Notes: generated by a model from the sequence alone, not told the origin. Counted from the stretch's first letter, positions 15,955-25,226 are shown. The stretch is 64,000 bases of DNA from Trebonia sp963811335 (GCA_963811335.1 CAWERB010000017.1:248001-312000); one strand, 5' to 3'. Translations and numbers: made by a program.

Positions 15955-17164
15955 CGCGTTCGATCGGGCAGCTCATGCAGCGGGGGCCGCCCCGGCCGCG
16001 GCCGAGTTCGCTGCCCGGGATGGTGATCACCTCGATGCCGTTGTCCTGCAGGTAGGCGTTGGTGGTGACGTTCCGCTCGTAGGCCACGACCACGCCAGGG
16101 GAGATCGCGAGCACGTTGCAGCCGTCGTCCCACTGCTCGCGCGACGCCGCGTGCACGTCCTGGACCGCGGTGAGCACGGTGATCTCCGGCCGGTCAAGGG
16201 CGGCGGCGATGGCCCGGTGCATGTCCTGCGGCGGGTGGTCGGTGACCTTCAGCTCGCTGGCCGTCGCGCCGGGCTCGACCGTGTAGGACGGCAGCATGCC
16301 CATCCCGGCGTACTTGGTGAAGACGCCGTAGTCCGCCATGGTCAGCAGGGTGTCCAGGTGCATGAAGGCCCGCGCCTTCGGCATGTCGATGGCGACGAGG
16401 CAGCGGGCCGCGCCGGCGGCGAACAGCCGGCTGGCCAGCATCTCGACCGCCTGCGGCGTGGTCCGCTCGCTCATCCCGACAAGCACCGCCCCGTTGCCGA
16501 TGACCAGCACGTCGCCGCCCTCGACGGTGGCCGGGGCGGCCTCCGCCCCGTGGTACCAGACGTCGAAGCCGGCCCCGGCGAACATCGGGTGCCAGCGGTA
16601 GATGGCCTCGTCGCTGATCGTTTCCGGTATCCGGGCCGGGCGGCGCATCGCGTTGACCGACACCCCGCCGTAGATCCAGCAGGAGGTGTCCCGCTGGTAA
16701 AGCAGGTTCGGCAGCGGCGCGAGCACGAAGCCGTCGGGGTCGAGTGAGTGGAAGGCGATGCTCTTCGGCACCGGGCCGAGCGCGGCGATCTCCCGCTTGG
16801 TGATCCCGCCGGCCAGGTGCCGGGCGAGCTCGCCCGAGCTCAGCCCGTCCATCGAGTCCCGCAGGGTCGCGGCGGCCAGCGGCCCGTGCCAGCGCGGGTC
16901 GAACAGGTGGTCAAGTATGTAGCCGCGGGCCTCGGGGATGTCCAGGGTCTGGGCGAGCAGGTCGCCGTAGTAGTGGACCGTCACGCCCCGGACGCGCAGC
17001 ACGTCGGCGAACGCGTCGTGCTCGGCCTGCGCCCGGCTCACCCACAGCATGTCGTCGAACAGCAGGTCGGCGACGTTGTCCGGCGTCAGGCGCTTGAGCT
17101 CCAGGTCGGGGCGGTGCAGTATGACCTGCCGCAGGCGGCCGACCTCAGAATCGACGTGAAACAT
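15947..17164 (-). CDS. arcA: Arginine deiminase
   Basis: Hydrolyses arginine to citrulline and ammonia. 405 residues from ATG 17164 (MFHVDSEVGRLRQVILHRPD); the frame is open upstream but non-family-like. Catalytic and substrate motifs: DDMLWVSRAQAEHDAFADVL, the core histidine in FMHLDTLLTM, EGGDVLVIGNG, VGMSERTTPQA, and the catalytic cysteine near the end in GPRCMSCPIERDA. Length and order match bacterial ArcA. No other arginine deiminase pathway gene (arcB, arcC, arcD) is adjacent, so it may act alone in nitrogen or acid responses. No Shine-Dalgarno site is evident. Confidence 0.95.
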   Translation of the reverse strand: MFHVDSEVGRLRQVILHRPDLELKRLTPDNVADLLFDDMLWVSRAQAEHDAFADVLRVRGVTVHYYGDLLAQTLDIPEARGYILDHLFDPRWHGPLAAATLRDSMDGLSSGELARHLAGGITKREIAALGPVPKSIAFHSLDPDGFVLAPLPNLLYQRDTSCWIYGGVSVNAMRRPARIPETISDEAIYRWHPMFAGAGFDVWYHGAEAAPATVEGGDVLVIGNGAVLVGMSERTTPQAVEMLASRLFAAGAARCLVAIDMPKARAFMHLDTLLTMADYGVFTKYAGMGMLPSYTVEPGATASELKVTDHPPQDMHRAIAAALDRPEITVLTAVQDVHAASREQWDDGCNVLAISPGVVVAYERNVTTNAYLQDNGIEVITIPGSELGRGRGGPRCMSCPIERDA

Positions 17165-17538
17165 GCACCGAGCATCGCAGAGTGATCCGCGCGCGGGCCA
17201 GTCGTCGCCGCCGCCTGCCCGCGACGGATGGGAACAGAGGTATACAGACACGTAAGCAGGCGATTCACTCTTCGAAGATATTTTCACGTCCGGCTAACCG
17301 CGTACCGGGCGGTGCCGTACCCTGGAAGCACGGCTGGCTCAAGGCCTGCTGACTGGAGAACCGGGCGGCCGGGGGACCGGGCATAGAAGCACGCACGCGG
17401 CGCTGTGCTTAGCGGGTCGTTTCTGCCGTCGGGATGGAATGTCAGACCCCCTCGTTACGATGCCCGTGGCCCGGTATCGGCACCGGGCCCGTCCCGCTGG
17501 AACCGCTCCGGACGTACGACTGAAGAGAAGAGCGCGCA

Positions 17539-20400
17539 GTGGCTGACCGGCTTGTCGTTCGCGGCGCACGCGAGCACAACCTGAAGGATGTCTCGCTTGA
17601 CCTCCCGCGCGACGCCATGATCGTGTTCACCGGCCTGTCCGGTTCCGGCAAGTCAAGCCTGGCGTTCGACACGATCTTCGCCGAGGGCCAGCGGCGGTAC
17701 GTGGAATCGCTGTCCGCGTACGCCAGGCAGTTCCTCGGCCAGATGGACAAGCCGGACGTGGACTTCATCGACGGGCTGTCCCCCGCGGTCTCCATCGACC
17801 AGAAGTCGGCGAGCCGCAACCCCCGGTCCACCGTCGGCACGGTCACCGAGGTGTACGACTACCTGCGGCTGCTGTTCGCCCGCGCGGGCAAGCCGCACTG
17901 CCCGATCTGCGGCCGCCCGATCGCCAGGCAGACACCGCAGCAGATCGTGGACCGGGTGCTCGAGCTCGACGAGGGCACCAGGTTCCAGGTGCTCGCCCCG
18001 GTCGTCCGCGGCCGCAAGGGCGAGTACACCGAGCTGCTCAAGGAGCTGCAGGCCAAGGGCTACTCGCGCGCCCGCGTCGACGGGACGATCATCCGGCTGG
18101 ACGAGGTCGCGAACGACGCGACGATCCTGCCGGCGCTGAAGAAGTACGAGAAGCACGACATCGAGGTCGTCATCGACCGGCTCGCGGTGAAGGACACCGC
18201 GCGGCGGCGGCTGACCGACTCGGTGGAGACCGCGCTCGGCCTGGCGGGCGGCGTGGTCATCCTCGACTTCATCGACCTGCCTGAGGGCGACCCGCACCGG
18301 GAGCGGATGTACTCGGAGCACCTGGCCTGCCTGTACGACGACCTGTCGTTCGACGAGCTCGAGCCGCGGTCGTTCAGCTTCAACTCCCCGTGGGGCGCCT
18401 GCCCGGACTGCACCGGGCTCGGCACCAGGATGGAGGTCGACCCGGACCTCATCGTCCCGGACCCGGCGAAGTCACTGGACGAGGGCGCGATCGCCCCGTG
18501 GGCGGGCGGGCACGTCAGCGACTACTTCGACCGGCTGATCGAGGCCCTCGCGGAGACGATCGGGTTCCGGATGGACACGCCCTGGGAGCGGCTGCCGGCC
18601 AAGGCGAAGAGCTCGCTGCTGCGCGGGCACGACACCCAGGTCCACGTGCGGTACAAGAACCGCTACGGCCGCGAGCGGTCCTACTACACGAGCTTCGAGG
18701 GCGCGGTCACCTACGTGGAGCGCCGCCACGCCGAGGCGGAGTCCGACTCGAGCAGGGAGAAGTTCGCCGGCTTCATGCGCGAGGTCCCCTGCCCGTCCTG
18801 CAAGGGCGCGCGGCTCAAGCCCGTCTCGCTCGCCGTCACCATCGACGGCAAGTCGATCGCCGACTACTGCTCCCGGCCGATCGGCGAGCTGGCCAAGAAC
18901 CTGCTCGGCCTGCAGCTGTCCGAGCGCGACATGGCGATCGCGCGGCTCATACTCAAGGAAGTCAACGCCCGGCTCGGCTTCCTGCTCGACGTGGGACTTG
19001 ACTACCTGAGCCTGGACCGGGCGAGCGCGACGCTGGCCGGCGGCGAGGCGCAGCGGATCAGGCTCGCCACCCAGATCGGCTCCGGCCTGGTCGGCGTGCT
19101 CTACGTGCTCGACGAGCCGTCCATCGGCCTGCACCAGCGCGACAACCAGAAGCTGCTCGACACGCTGCTGCGGCTGCGCGACCTCGGCAACACGCTCATC
19201 GTCGTGGAGCACGATGAGGAAACGATCCGCGCCGCCGACTGGGTGGTCGACATCGGCCCCGGCGCGGGCGAGCACGGCGGCCACGTGGTGGTCACCGGCA
19301 CCGTCGAGGACCTGGTCAGCAGCGACACCTCGATGACCGGCGCCTACCTGTCCGGCCGCAAGCGGATCGAGGTGCCGAAGAAGCGCCGCAAGCCGACGAA
19401 AGGCCGCGAGCTGACCGTCAAGGGCGCGTCGGAGAACAACCTGCGCAACGTCGACGCCAGCTTCCCGCTCGGCTGCTTCATCGCGGTCACCGGGGTGAGC
19501 GGCTCCGGCAAGTCAACGCTGGTCAACGACATCCTCTACCGGGCACTCGCGAAGGAACTGCACGGCGCGCGCACCGTGCCTGGCAAGCACGTGCGGGTCA
19601 CCGGCACCGACCACCTGGACAAGGTGGTGCACGTCGACCAGGGCCCGATCGGCCGCACCCCGCGGTCCAACCCGGCGACCTACACCGGCGTGTTCGACCA
19701 CGTCAGGAAGCTGTTCGCGGCGACCACCGAGGCGAAGATCCGCGGCTACCAGCCGGGCCGGTTCTCCTTCAACGTGAAGGGCGGCCGCTGCGAGGCGTGC
19801 TCCGGCGACGGCACCATCAAGATCGAGATGCAGTTCCTGCCGGACGTGTACGTGCCGTGCGAGGTGTGCCACGGCGCCCGCTACAACACCGACACGCTGC
19901 AGGTGCACTACAAGGGCAAGAGCATCGCCGAGGTCCTCGACATGCCGATCGAGGAGGCCGCGGCGTTCTTCGAGGCCGTCCCGGCGATCCACCGGCACCT
20001 CAAGACACTCAACGAGGTCGGCCTCGGCTACGTCCGCCTCGGCCAGCCCGCCACCACCCTGTCCGGCGGCGAGGCGCAGCGCGTCAAGCTGGCCTCGGAG
20101 CTGCAGCGCCGCTCCACCGGCCGCACCATCTACGTGCTCGACGAGCCGACCACCGGCCTGCACTTCGAGGACATCCGCAAGCTGCTCGGCGTGCTCGCCA
20201 AGCTGGTCGAGACCGGCAACACGGTCCTGGTCATCGAGCACAACCTGGACGTGATCAAGACCGCCGACTGGCTCATCGACATGGGCCCGGAGGGCGGCAC
20301 CGCCGGCGGCACCATCATCGCCACCGGCTCGCCCGAGGACGTGGCCGCCAACGACAAGAGCTACACCGGCCAGTTCCTCAAGCCCCTCCTGGCGAAGTAA
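17539..20400 (+). CDS. uvrA: Excinuclease ABC subunit A
   Basis: DNA-damage recognition ATPase of nucleotide excision repair; 953 residues from GTG 17539. There are two ABC ATPase modules. The first has Walker A GLSGSGKSSLAF and signature LAGGEAQRIRLA with DEPSIGLHQRD; the second has GVSGSGKSTLVN and LSGGEAQRVKLA with DEPTTGLHFED. Zinc-binding CxxC pairs are CPICG, CPDCTG, CPSCKG and CEACSGDG/CEVCHG. The gene is intact, unlike several neighbours. The 250-bp upstream gap shows no obvious LexA box. uvrB is not in the window. Confidence 0.98.
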   Translation: MADRLVVRGAREHNLKDVSLDLPRDAMIVFTGLSGSGKSSLAFDTIFAEGQRRYVESLSAYARQFLGQMDKPDVDFIDGLSPAVSIDQKSASRNPRSTVGTVTEVYDYLRLLFARAGKPHCPICGRPIARQTPQQIVDRVLELDEGTRFQVLAPVVRGRKGEYTELLKELQAKGYSRARVDGTIIRLDEVANDATILPALKKYEKHDIEVVIDRLAVKDTARRRLTDSVETALGLAGGVVILDFIDLPEGDPHRERMYSEHLACLYDDLSFDELEPRSFSFNSPWGACPDCTGLGTRMEVDPDLIVPDPAKSLDEGAIAPWAGGHVSDYFDRLIEALAETIGFRMDTPWERLPAKAKSSLLRGHDTQVHVRYKNRYGRERSYYTSFEGAVTYVERRHAEAESDSSREKFAGFMREVPCPSCKGARLKPVSLAVTIDGKSIADYCSRPIGELAKNLLGLQLSERDMAIARLILKEVNARLGFLLDVGLDYLSLDRASATLAGGEAQRIRLATQIGSGLVGVLYVLDEPSIGLHQRDNQKLLDTLLRLRDLGNTLIVVEHDEETIRAADWVVDIGPGAGEHGGHVVVTGTVEDLVSSDTSMTGAYLSGRKRIEVPKKRRKPTKGRELTVKGASENNLRNVDASFPLGCFIAVTGVSGSGKSTLVNDILYRALAKELHGARTVPGKHVRVTGTDHLDKVVHVDQGPIGRTPRSNPATYTGVFDHVRKLFAATTEAKIRGYQPGRFSFNVKGGRCEACSGDGTIKIEMQFLPDVYVPCEVCHGARYNTDTLQVHYKGKSIAEVLDMPIEEAAAFFEAVPAIHRHLKTLNEVGLGYVRLGQPATTLSGGEAQRVKLASELQRRSTGRTIYVLDEPTTGLHFEDIRKLLGVLAKLVETGNTVLVIEHNLDVIKTADWLIDMGPEGGTAGGTIIATGSPEDVAANDKSYTGQFLKPLLAK

Positions 20401-20605
20401 GAGGATCATCCCGAACGGTCGCGTGTCCCACCCGTTCTCGTCGATATGACCCCTTTTAGGCGGGGCGGATCGGGGGCGGGCGGTCTGACCGCGGGCAGTC
20501 GTGGCCCATAGACCGGGCCCCGAACGCCCGCGGCTCCGACCGCCAGCGCCCCCGCTCCGCACCAAGTCAAAAGGCACACGCATCCCAGGCACCGCGGAGA
20601 GGGGC

Positions 20606-21850
20606 CTACGCGACCGAGGGCCACAGGCGGGCGGCGTCAAGCCGGGTCGAGGGGTCGAAGCGGAGCGGGCGGTAGCCGGTGTAGGTCTCGGCGAGCGCGG
20701 CGGCGGCGGTGCGGGAGCTGACCAGGTGGCGCAGCTGGGCGAGTTGCAGCTCGGACTCGAACTCGTCCTGGTCCGGGGCGATGTGCAGCATCGACGTCAT
20801 CCACCAGGACAGGTGGGTGGACCGCCAGACCCGCTCAAGGCAGTAGTCGGAGTACGCCGCGGCGAGCTCGGCGTCGCCGTCGCGGATGAGCCTGATCAGC
20901 GCGGTGGCCAGGGCCGCGACGTCGGCGACCGCGAGGTTGAGGCCCTTCGCGCCGGTGGGCGGCACGATGTGCGCCGCGTCGCCGGCCAGGAACAGGTTCC
21001 CGTAGCGCATCGGGGCGGCCACGAAGGAGCGCATCGGCGTGATGGACTTCTGCAGCACCGGGCCGCTGGTCAGTGACCAGCCGGGCAGCGCGAACCGGGT
21101 GGCGAGCTCCGGCCAGATCCGCTCGTCCGGCCACCGGGCGATGTCCTCGTCGGCCGGCACCTGGAGGTAGAGCCTGCCGATCTCCGGGGTGCGCATGCTG
21201 TGCAGCGCGAACCCGTTGTCGTGCCGGCAGTAGATGACCTCGTCGGTGGACGGCGGCGCGGCGGCCAGGATGCCGAGCCAGGCGTACGGGTAGGAGCGCT
21301 CGGCGAGCATGGTGAGCCCGCCGGCCGGGATCGAGCGGCGGGTGATGCCGTGGAAGCCGTCGCAGCCGGCGATGACGTCGCAGGTGACCACGTGCCTTAT
21401 CCCGCGGGCGTCGGTGTAGGACAGGACGGGGCGCGCGGTGTCGAGGCCGCTCACCGCGGTGTCGCTGACCTCGAACTCGAGGGCCGCCCCCGCCGCCGTG
21501 CGGACGGCGATGATGTCCTTGACGATCTCGGTCTGCGCGTAGATCGTGATCCACCGGCCGCCGGTCAGCTCGCGGAAGTTCAGGTGATGCCGTTCCCCGT
21601 CGAACTGCACGTAGATGCCGTCATGCTCAAGCCCCTCGGCGTCCAGCCTGGTGCCGAGCCCGGTTTCGCGGAGCAGCTCGACCGTGGTCGATTCCAGCAT
21701 GCCGGCCCGCTGCCGCGTCTCGCAGTACGCCCGGCTGCGGTTCTCCACGCATACCGAGTCGACGCCGCCCAGGGCGAGCAGGTGGGAGAGGAGCAGGCCG
21801 GCAGGCCCGGCGCCCACGATCCCGACCTGGGTACGCTCATGCACGGTCAT
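20606..21850 (-). CDS. pobA: 4-Hydroxybenzoate 3-monooxygenase
   Basis: A 414-residue flavoprotein that hydroxylates 4-hydroxybenzoate to protocatechuate with NAD(P)H and oxygen. FAD-binding GXGXXG is VGIVGAGPAGLLLSHLLALGG, the NAD(P)H/FAD motif is CDVIAGCDGFHGITR and the second FAD motif is FLAGDAAHIVPPTGAKGLN. The N-terminal CETRQRAGMLE and the TIYAQTEIVKD stretch are typical of PobA. No protocatechuate pathway genes or PobR regulator lie in the window. The gene faces an AT-rich, palindrome-bearing intergenic region. Confidence 0.95.
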   Translation of the reverse strand: MTVHERTQVGIVGAGPAGLLLSHLLALGGVDSVCVENRSRAYCETRQRAGMLESTTVELLRETGLGTRLDAEGLEHDGIYVQFDGERHHLNFRELTGGRWITIYAQTEIVKDIIAVRTAAGAALEFEVSDTAVSGLDTARPVLSYTDARGIRHVVTCDVIAGCDGFHGITRRSIPAGGLTMLAERSYPYAWLGILAAAPPSTDEVIYCRHDNGFALHSMRTPEIGRLYLQVPADEDIARWPDERIWPELATRFALPGWSLTSGPVLQKSITPMRSFVAAPMRYGNLFLAGDAAHIVPPTGAKGLNLAVADVAALATALIRLIRDGDAELAAAYSDYCLERVWRSTHLSWWMTSMLHIAPDQDEFESELQLAQLRHLVSSRTAAAALAETYTGYRPLRFDPSTRLDAARLWPSVA

Positions 21851-21909
21851 CCTGGCACCATCCTTAGCCGTCCCGATTACATCACCTTATGTAGCCATCT
21901 GACTCTTTA

Positions 21910-21975
21910 TCGTAGCGATACGAAAAGTAATTACTAGATAACGAGACGTAAATCTTCTTGCAGTGCACAATGCAC
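21910..21975. promoter_or_regulatory. AT-rich intergenic region with three palindromes upstream of pobA
   Basis: The gap between pobA and the divergent hydrolase is much richer in A and T than its surroundings. It holds TCGTA-GCGA-TACGA (21910-21923), the 10-bp palindrome AGTAATTACT (21926-21935) and GTGCA-CAA-TGCAC (21963-21975). These are typical sizes for TetR-, GntR- or IclR-type operators. No regulator gene is adjacent, so the controlling protein must be encoded elsewhere. Confidence 0.55.
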
Positions 21976-22099
21976 GGCGAGACGCGGCGACGGTGCCGTA
22001 GTTACGGACGGTGCACGAGTCAAACTGCGGTGCCCTGAGATGGCCCCGCCCGGCCCGATGACGCCAGGTCGCGGTACGGTGCGGCAGGTGGAGAGGATC

Positions 22100-22723
22100 A
22101 TGACCGGGGCAGGGCCGGCCCAGGTAGTGCTCGAGCGGCCGCGCCGGCCGGCCTTCCTGCTCGTGCTCACGCACGGTGCCGGGGGCACACCGGACACCCG
22201 CGATGTCCTCGCGGTCCGCGATGCGGCGCGGGCGCTCGGCGCGGTGACCGCCCTGGTTACCCAGCCCTACCGGGTGCGCGGCGCCCGGGCGCCGGGGTCG
22301 GCGGAGAAGCAGGATGCCGCCTGGGCGGAACTGGTCGGCGTGCTCCGCCGGGAGACCGCCGGGGACGCGCCGCTGCCGTTGGTCCAGTGCGGCCGGTCGA
22401 ACGGGGCCCGGGTCGCGTGCCGCACGGCGCGCCAGGTCGGCGCGGCGGGCGTCATCGCGCTGGCGTTCCCGCTGCACCCGCCCGGTCAGCCGGAGAAGTC
22501 GCGGGACGCGGAACTGCGCGGTGCCGGGACCAGCGTGCTAGTCGTCAACGGCGACAGGGACCCGTTCGGCATCCCGGAACCGGATGAGACGACGAGTGTG
22601 GTCATCCTTCCGGGGGAGACGCATGCCCTGTCGAAGCACCCCGCGGCGATCGGCGATGCCGTGACCGCCTGGCTGCTGACTTCGATGGGGATGACCCGGC
22701 GCCCTGCCTCCCTGGGGGACTAA
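22100..22723 (+). CDS. Alpha/beta-hydrolase of the KANL3/TEX30-like type
   Basis: About 207 residues from ATG 22100 (GAGAGG just upstream; an open frame extends to 22040 without a site). Family features: an oxyanion-loop region FLLVLTHGAGG, the nucleophile elbow as CGRSNGARVAC (Ser in GRSNG), LAFPLHPPGQPEKSR, then the acid in VVNGDRDPFG and the histidine in LPGETHALSK. Hydrolytic activity is likely and the substrate is unknown. It is divergent from pobA. Confidence 0.88.
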   Translation: MTGAGPAQVVLERPRRPAFLLVLTHGAGGTPDTRDVLAVRDAARALGAVTALVTQPYRVRGARAPGSAEKQDAAWAELVGVLRRETAGDAPLPLVQCGRSNGARVACRTARQVGAAGVIALAFPLHPPGQPEKSRDAELRGAGTSVLVVNGDRDPFGIPEPDETTSVVILPGETHALSKHPAAIGDAVTAWLLTSMGMTRRPASLGD

Positions 22724-22843
22724 CCCCCAGACCCCCTGAGGCCCGGTCGCCTTACTGACCTCCCGGCCACTGCCGGACCCGCAGGGCCGCCGCCTCAGCT
22801 GGCGCGCGGGCTGCGGGTGAGTTCCCCGTTGCCCTGCCGGTCC

Positions 22844-23044
22844 TTAGGCGGCCGGCGCGTGATGGTCGGTGGGCCGGTGCGGTGCGATCATTCGCCCGTT
22901 GGGCAGCAGCTCACCGGTGTCTTCGAAGATCACGACGCCATTGCAGAGCAGTGACCAACCCTGCTCCGGGTGGCTCGCGATCGTGTGCGCCGCCTCACGG
23001 TCCGGCGCTGAAGCATCCGGACAGGGCGGAACGTGCGGGCACAT
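22844..23044 (-). CDS. DUF5999 family small protein
   Basis: A 66-residue protein, MCPHVPPCPDASAPDREAAH onwards, with the conserved core PEQGWSLLCNGVVIFEDTGE followed by LLPNGRMIAPHRP. This is the standard form of a short actinobacterial family of unknown function with an N-terminal Cys-Pro-His/Cys-Pro motif. ATG 23044 has AGGAGG at 7-8 nt. It stands alone, with about 120 bp to the hydrolase and 360 bp of non-coding sequence upstream. Confidence 0.93.
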   Translation of the reverse strand: MCPHVPPCPDASAPDREAAHTIASHPEQGWSLLCNGVVIFEDTGELLPNGRMIAPHRPTDHHAPAA

Positions 23045-23407
23045 GTCAGTGCCTCCTGGATTTCTTCATCAGTCCACGGCCTAACGTCACCTGGCCCGGA
23101 CGGTCACTTGATGCTGCGCGACGATGCGCGGCAACCTGTTGCTCCCCAAATCCCCACCAAGTGGCCTAGACCACTTAACTTAACTTTGCCCCGCCGCGCC
23201 GGTGAGTGCAAGTGACTTGCCGGCGCGTTAAGCAGAGATTTCCCAAATATTGACACGGTCAAGCGGAGGTACTGGTTCAGACCTTCGGCAAAACTGACCG
23301 TCGCGGGGCGACTGTCCAGAATCCTACCGAACGCACCGGACCAACCGCTCCAATTCGCGATGGCCCGGTCTACCACGCGCCGTCCGGGCGGCGGCCTCGC
23401 CGGCTGG
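23045..23407. other. Intergenic region with palindromes
   Basis: No supported gene. AAGTGG-CCTAGA-CCACTT at 23159-23176 is a perfect 6-bp-arm palindrome around CTAG, followed by ACTTAACTTAACTT direct repeats. A larger hairpin at 23195-23227 (CGCGCCGG pairing with CCGGCGCG) has CAAGT-G-ACTTG inside its loop. These could be the promoter/operator of the DUF5999 gene and the terminator of the coiled-coil gene that ends at 23408. Confidence 0.4.
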
Positions 23408-23788
23408 TTAGACCGCCGGGACGCGCGGGACCTCGGGGATGCGGTTGAGCCGGTGGTTCTCGCGGAGCGTGAGCAGCCGCTCGGCCTCGGCGGTAAGCGC
23501 GTGGACGGCGGGCTTCGCCTTCGCCTGGCGATTGAAGATGCGGTCCTCGTAGCCGCGCGGGCCGATCTCGGCGCGCTGCGCGGCGTAGGCGGCCCGCATG
23601 GCGGCGGTCAGCGCCGCGTCAAGCTCCTTGGCCAGCCGGTGCACCTCGGTCACCGGGGCGTGCGCGGCCTCGGCCCTGCGCAGCGCCGCGTCCGCGGCGC
23701 GCGCGGCGTCGAGCAGCTTCCCGCGCTCCGCCGCCTCCGCGACGTCCGCCGCGTGCAGGTTGAGTGCCTCCTGGCTCGGCTTGTACAT
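23408..23788 (-). CDS. Small helical protein downstream of the AbiEii-type gene
   Basis: About 126 residues from ATG 23788 (MYKPSQEALNLHAADVAEAA); GTG 23824 would add 12 acidic residues. The sequence is almost entirely charged and Ala-rich helix, probably coiled coil (LLDAARAADAALRRAEAAHA, then VHRLAKELDAALTAAMRAAY), ending LTLRENHRLNRIPEVPRVPAV. It follows the AbiEii-type nucleotidyltransferase by about 100 bp on the same strand. From memory, similar proteins occur next to such genes in other actinobacteria, but I cannot assign a function. Confidence 0.7.
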   Translation of the reverse strand: MYKPSQEALNLHAADVAEAAERGKLLDAARAADAALRRAEAAHAPVTEVHRLAKELDAALTAAMRAAYAAQRAEIGPRGYEDRIFNRQAKAKPAVHALTAEAERLLTLRENHRLNRIPEVPRVPAV

Positions 23789-23891
23789 CCCGGTTCCGTC
23801 TCCGTCCTCAGTGTCGGCCCGCACGTAGATTACGCCACCCGCGCTCCCGTTCGCGGGCCGGCTCCCGTGAATCCTCCGTCGGCTGTGTGCG

Positions 23892-24545
23892 CTAGCGGGG
23901 CCAGTCGCGGAACGCGTCCCGCAGGGCGGCGATGTCAGCGGCGCTGAGGCCGAAGGGAGTGAAGACGGACTCTCCCCAGCGGTCGAGCCGCCGTCCGGCG
24001 TCGGCGAAGTCGCGGTCCTCAAGCCCGGGGTCGAGCCGGCGGGCGAGGCGGATCGCGTCCTGCACGCTGTAGTGCTCGAGGGCGGCGGCCGTGTCGATGT
24101 AGTCACGCGGCTCGGCTCGCCCGGCCAGCGCGCAGACCTTGCCGCCGACCACGTCCTCAAGGCTGAGCACGGGTCCCACGTCCATGGTCACCGGCTGCCT
24201 GGTCCGGTCGAAGTAGGCCATCTGGAGCATCATCTGCTGCCCGTCGGGCGCGGTGACGGTCCACTCGGCGAGGCCCTCGCCCATGCCTTCGAAGATGTCG
24301 GACATGCCGTCGGCGTTATCCTCGCGCTGCGCTTCGAAGCCGGCTGCCTGGAGAGCCGCCTCGACGGAGCCCGCCGCGGCCCCGACGCCGGCCTCGTCGT
24401 TGGTGAACAGGTCCACGTCCTGGGTCGGCCGGGTAATGAGGCCGTGCGCGATCAGCGCGTTGCCGCCGCCGAGCGCGAAACCGTACCGGGTGGCGACGCG
24501 CAGCGCGACGGTGGCGACCCTCCGGTGCAGCTCAGTGAGCGGCAT
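23892..24545 (-). CDS. AbiEii/AbiGii-type nucleotidyltransferase
   Basis: A 217-residue protein of the toxin nucleotidyltransferase superfamily. The nucleotidyltransferase motif is ALGGGNALIAHGLITRPTQDVDLFTND: the Gly-Gly turn, then the paired Asp residues of DVDLF that bind metal. A later conserved block is LEDVVGGKVCALAGRAEPRDYIDTAA. In AbiE systems the homologous protein is a toxin that nucleotidylates a cellular target; activity here is inferred. Its start overlaps the stop of a 25-codon leader ORF (TGATG). No AbiEi-type antitoxin is adjacent. Confidence 0.85.
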   Translation of the reverse strand: MPLTELHRRVATVALRVATRYGFALGGGNALIAHGLITRPTQDVDLFTNDEAGVGAAAGSVEAALQAAGFEAQREDNADGMSDIFEGMGEGLAEWTVTAPDGQQMMLQMAYFDRTRQPVTMDVGPVLSLEDVVGGKVCALAGRAEPRDYIDTAAALEHYSVQDAIRLARRLDPGLEDRDFADAGRRLDRWGESVFTPFGLSAADIAALRDAFRDWPR

Positions 24546-24622
24546 CAGGGCCGCGGCCGGAACACGATCACCACAGGCGATGGTGCCGCGCCGGCCTCAA
24601 GGGCCGCCATCTTATCGCTCAT
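24545..24622 (-). CDS. Possible 25-residue leader peptide of the AbiEii-type gene
   Basis: ATG 24622 opens a 25-codon frame (MSDKMAALEAGAAPSPVVIV...) that ends in TGA overlapping the ATG of the nucleotidyltransferase. TACGCT, 7 nt before the ATG, could be a -10 box giving a leaderless transcript. Termination-reinitiation coupling is the likely role. It could also be the degenerate end of a lost upstream partner. Confidence 0.45.
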   Translation of the reverse strand: MSDKMAALEAGAAPSPVVIVFRPRP

Positions 24623-24710
24623 ACGTTCTAGCGTAGCAGGGGGCGGCTTCATTAACAGGACACGGCGGGCAACCTTTCCGTCCGCCCGCAGTCATAACTA
24701 CGTGGACCGA

Positions 24711-25226
24711 ATGGACACCCGTGCTCCCGGGGCGGCACGCACCGAGGCCGAACGGCGCGTCACCGTCCTGTATGAGGCGCACGCGCTCAGCCTGGCCCGG
24801 CTCGCGCTGCTCATGCTCGGCGATTCCGCTGCCGCGCAAGACGTGGTACAGGACGCCTTCCTCGGCCTGTACCGCCGGTGGCACAAGCTCACCGACATCG
24901 GCGCCGCGCCCGCCTACCTGCGCGCGAGCGTACTTAACGGCTGCCGGACGGTGCTGAAGCAGCGGTCCCGGGTGCCTTTCGAGACCGCTGACGAGCCCTT
25001 GGAGTCGGCCGAGGCGGCCCTGATCCACACCGAGGAGCAGCGCGGGGTGCTCGCCGCGGTCCGGCGGCTCCCGGCCAGGCAGCGTGAGGCGCTCGTGCTG
25101 CGCTACTACCTCGACATGACCGAGGACCAGGCCGCCGCGGCGATGGGGGTCAGCCGAGGAACCGTCAAGTCCGCCACCTCCAGGGCCGTCGCCGCCGTTG
25201 GCCGGATGCTCAGGGAGGAATCATGA
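24711..25226 (+). CDS. ECF RNA polymerase sigma factor (SigE-like)
   Basis: A 171-residue sigma-70 family factor with region 2 (LYEAHALSLARLALLMLGD, AAQDVVQDAFLGLYRRWHKL) and region 4 (LPARQREALVLRYYLDMTED and the helix-turn-helix MGVSRGTVKSATSRAVAAVG). The start is ATG 24711 or GTG 24702; neither has a clear ribosome site. Its last 4 bases overlap the start of a membrane-anchored propeller protein, the usual arrangement of an ECF factor with its sensor or anti-sigma partner. It is divergent from the AbiEii-type gene. Confidence 0.93.
   Translation: MDTRAPGAARTEAERRVTVLYEAHALSLARLALLMLGDSAAAQDVVQDAFLGLYRRWHKLTDIGAAPAYLRASVLNGCRTVLKQRSRVPFETADEPLESAEAALIHTEEQRGVLAAVRRLPARQREALVLRYYLDMTEDQAAAAMGVSRGTVKSATSRAVAAVGRMLREES

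Noticed and set aside
15741..16133. N-terminal extension of CspA in the same open frame
   Set aside because: ATG 15740 has an ideal ribosome site and gives the exact family length; upstream sequence is leader and antisense to arginine deiminase.
17165..17538. LexA (SOS) box upstream of uvrA
   Set aside because: No GAAC-N4-GTTC-type palindrome is present in the gap.
23104..23376. 90-codon frame on the minus strand
   Set aside because: No ribosome site, no recognisable domain, and it spans the palindromes of an intergenic region.
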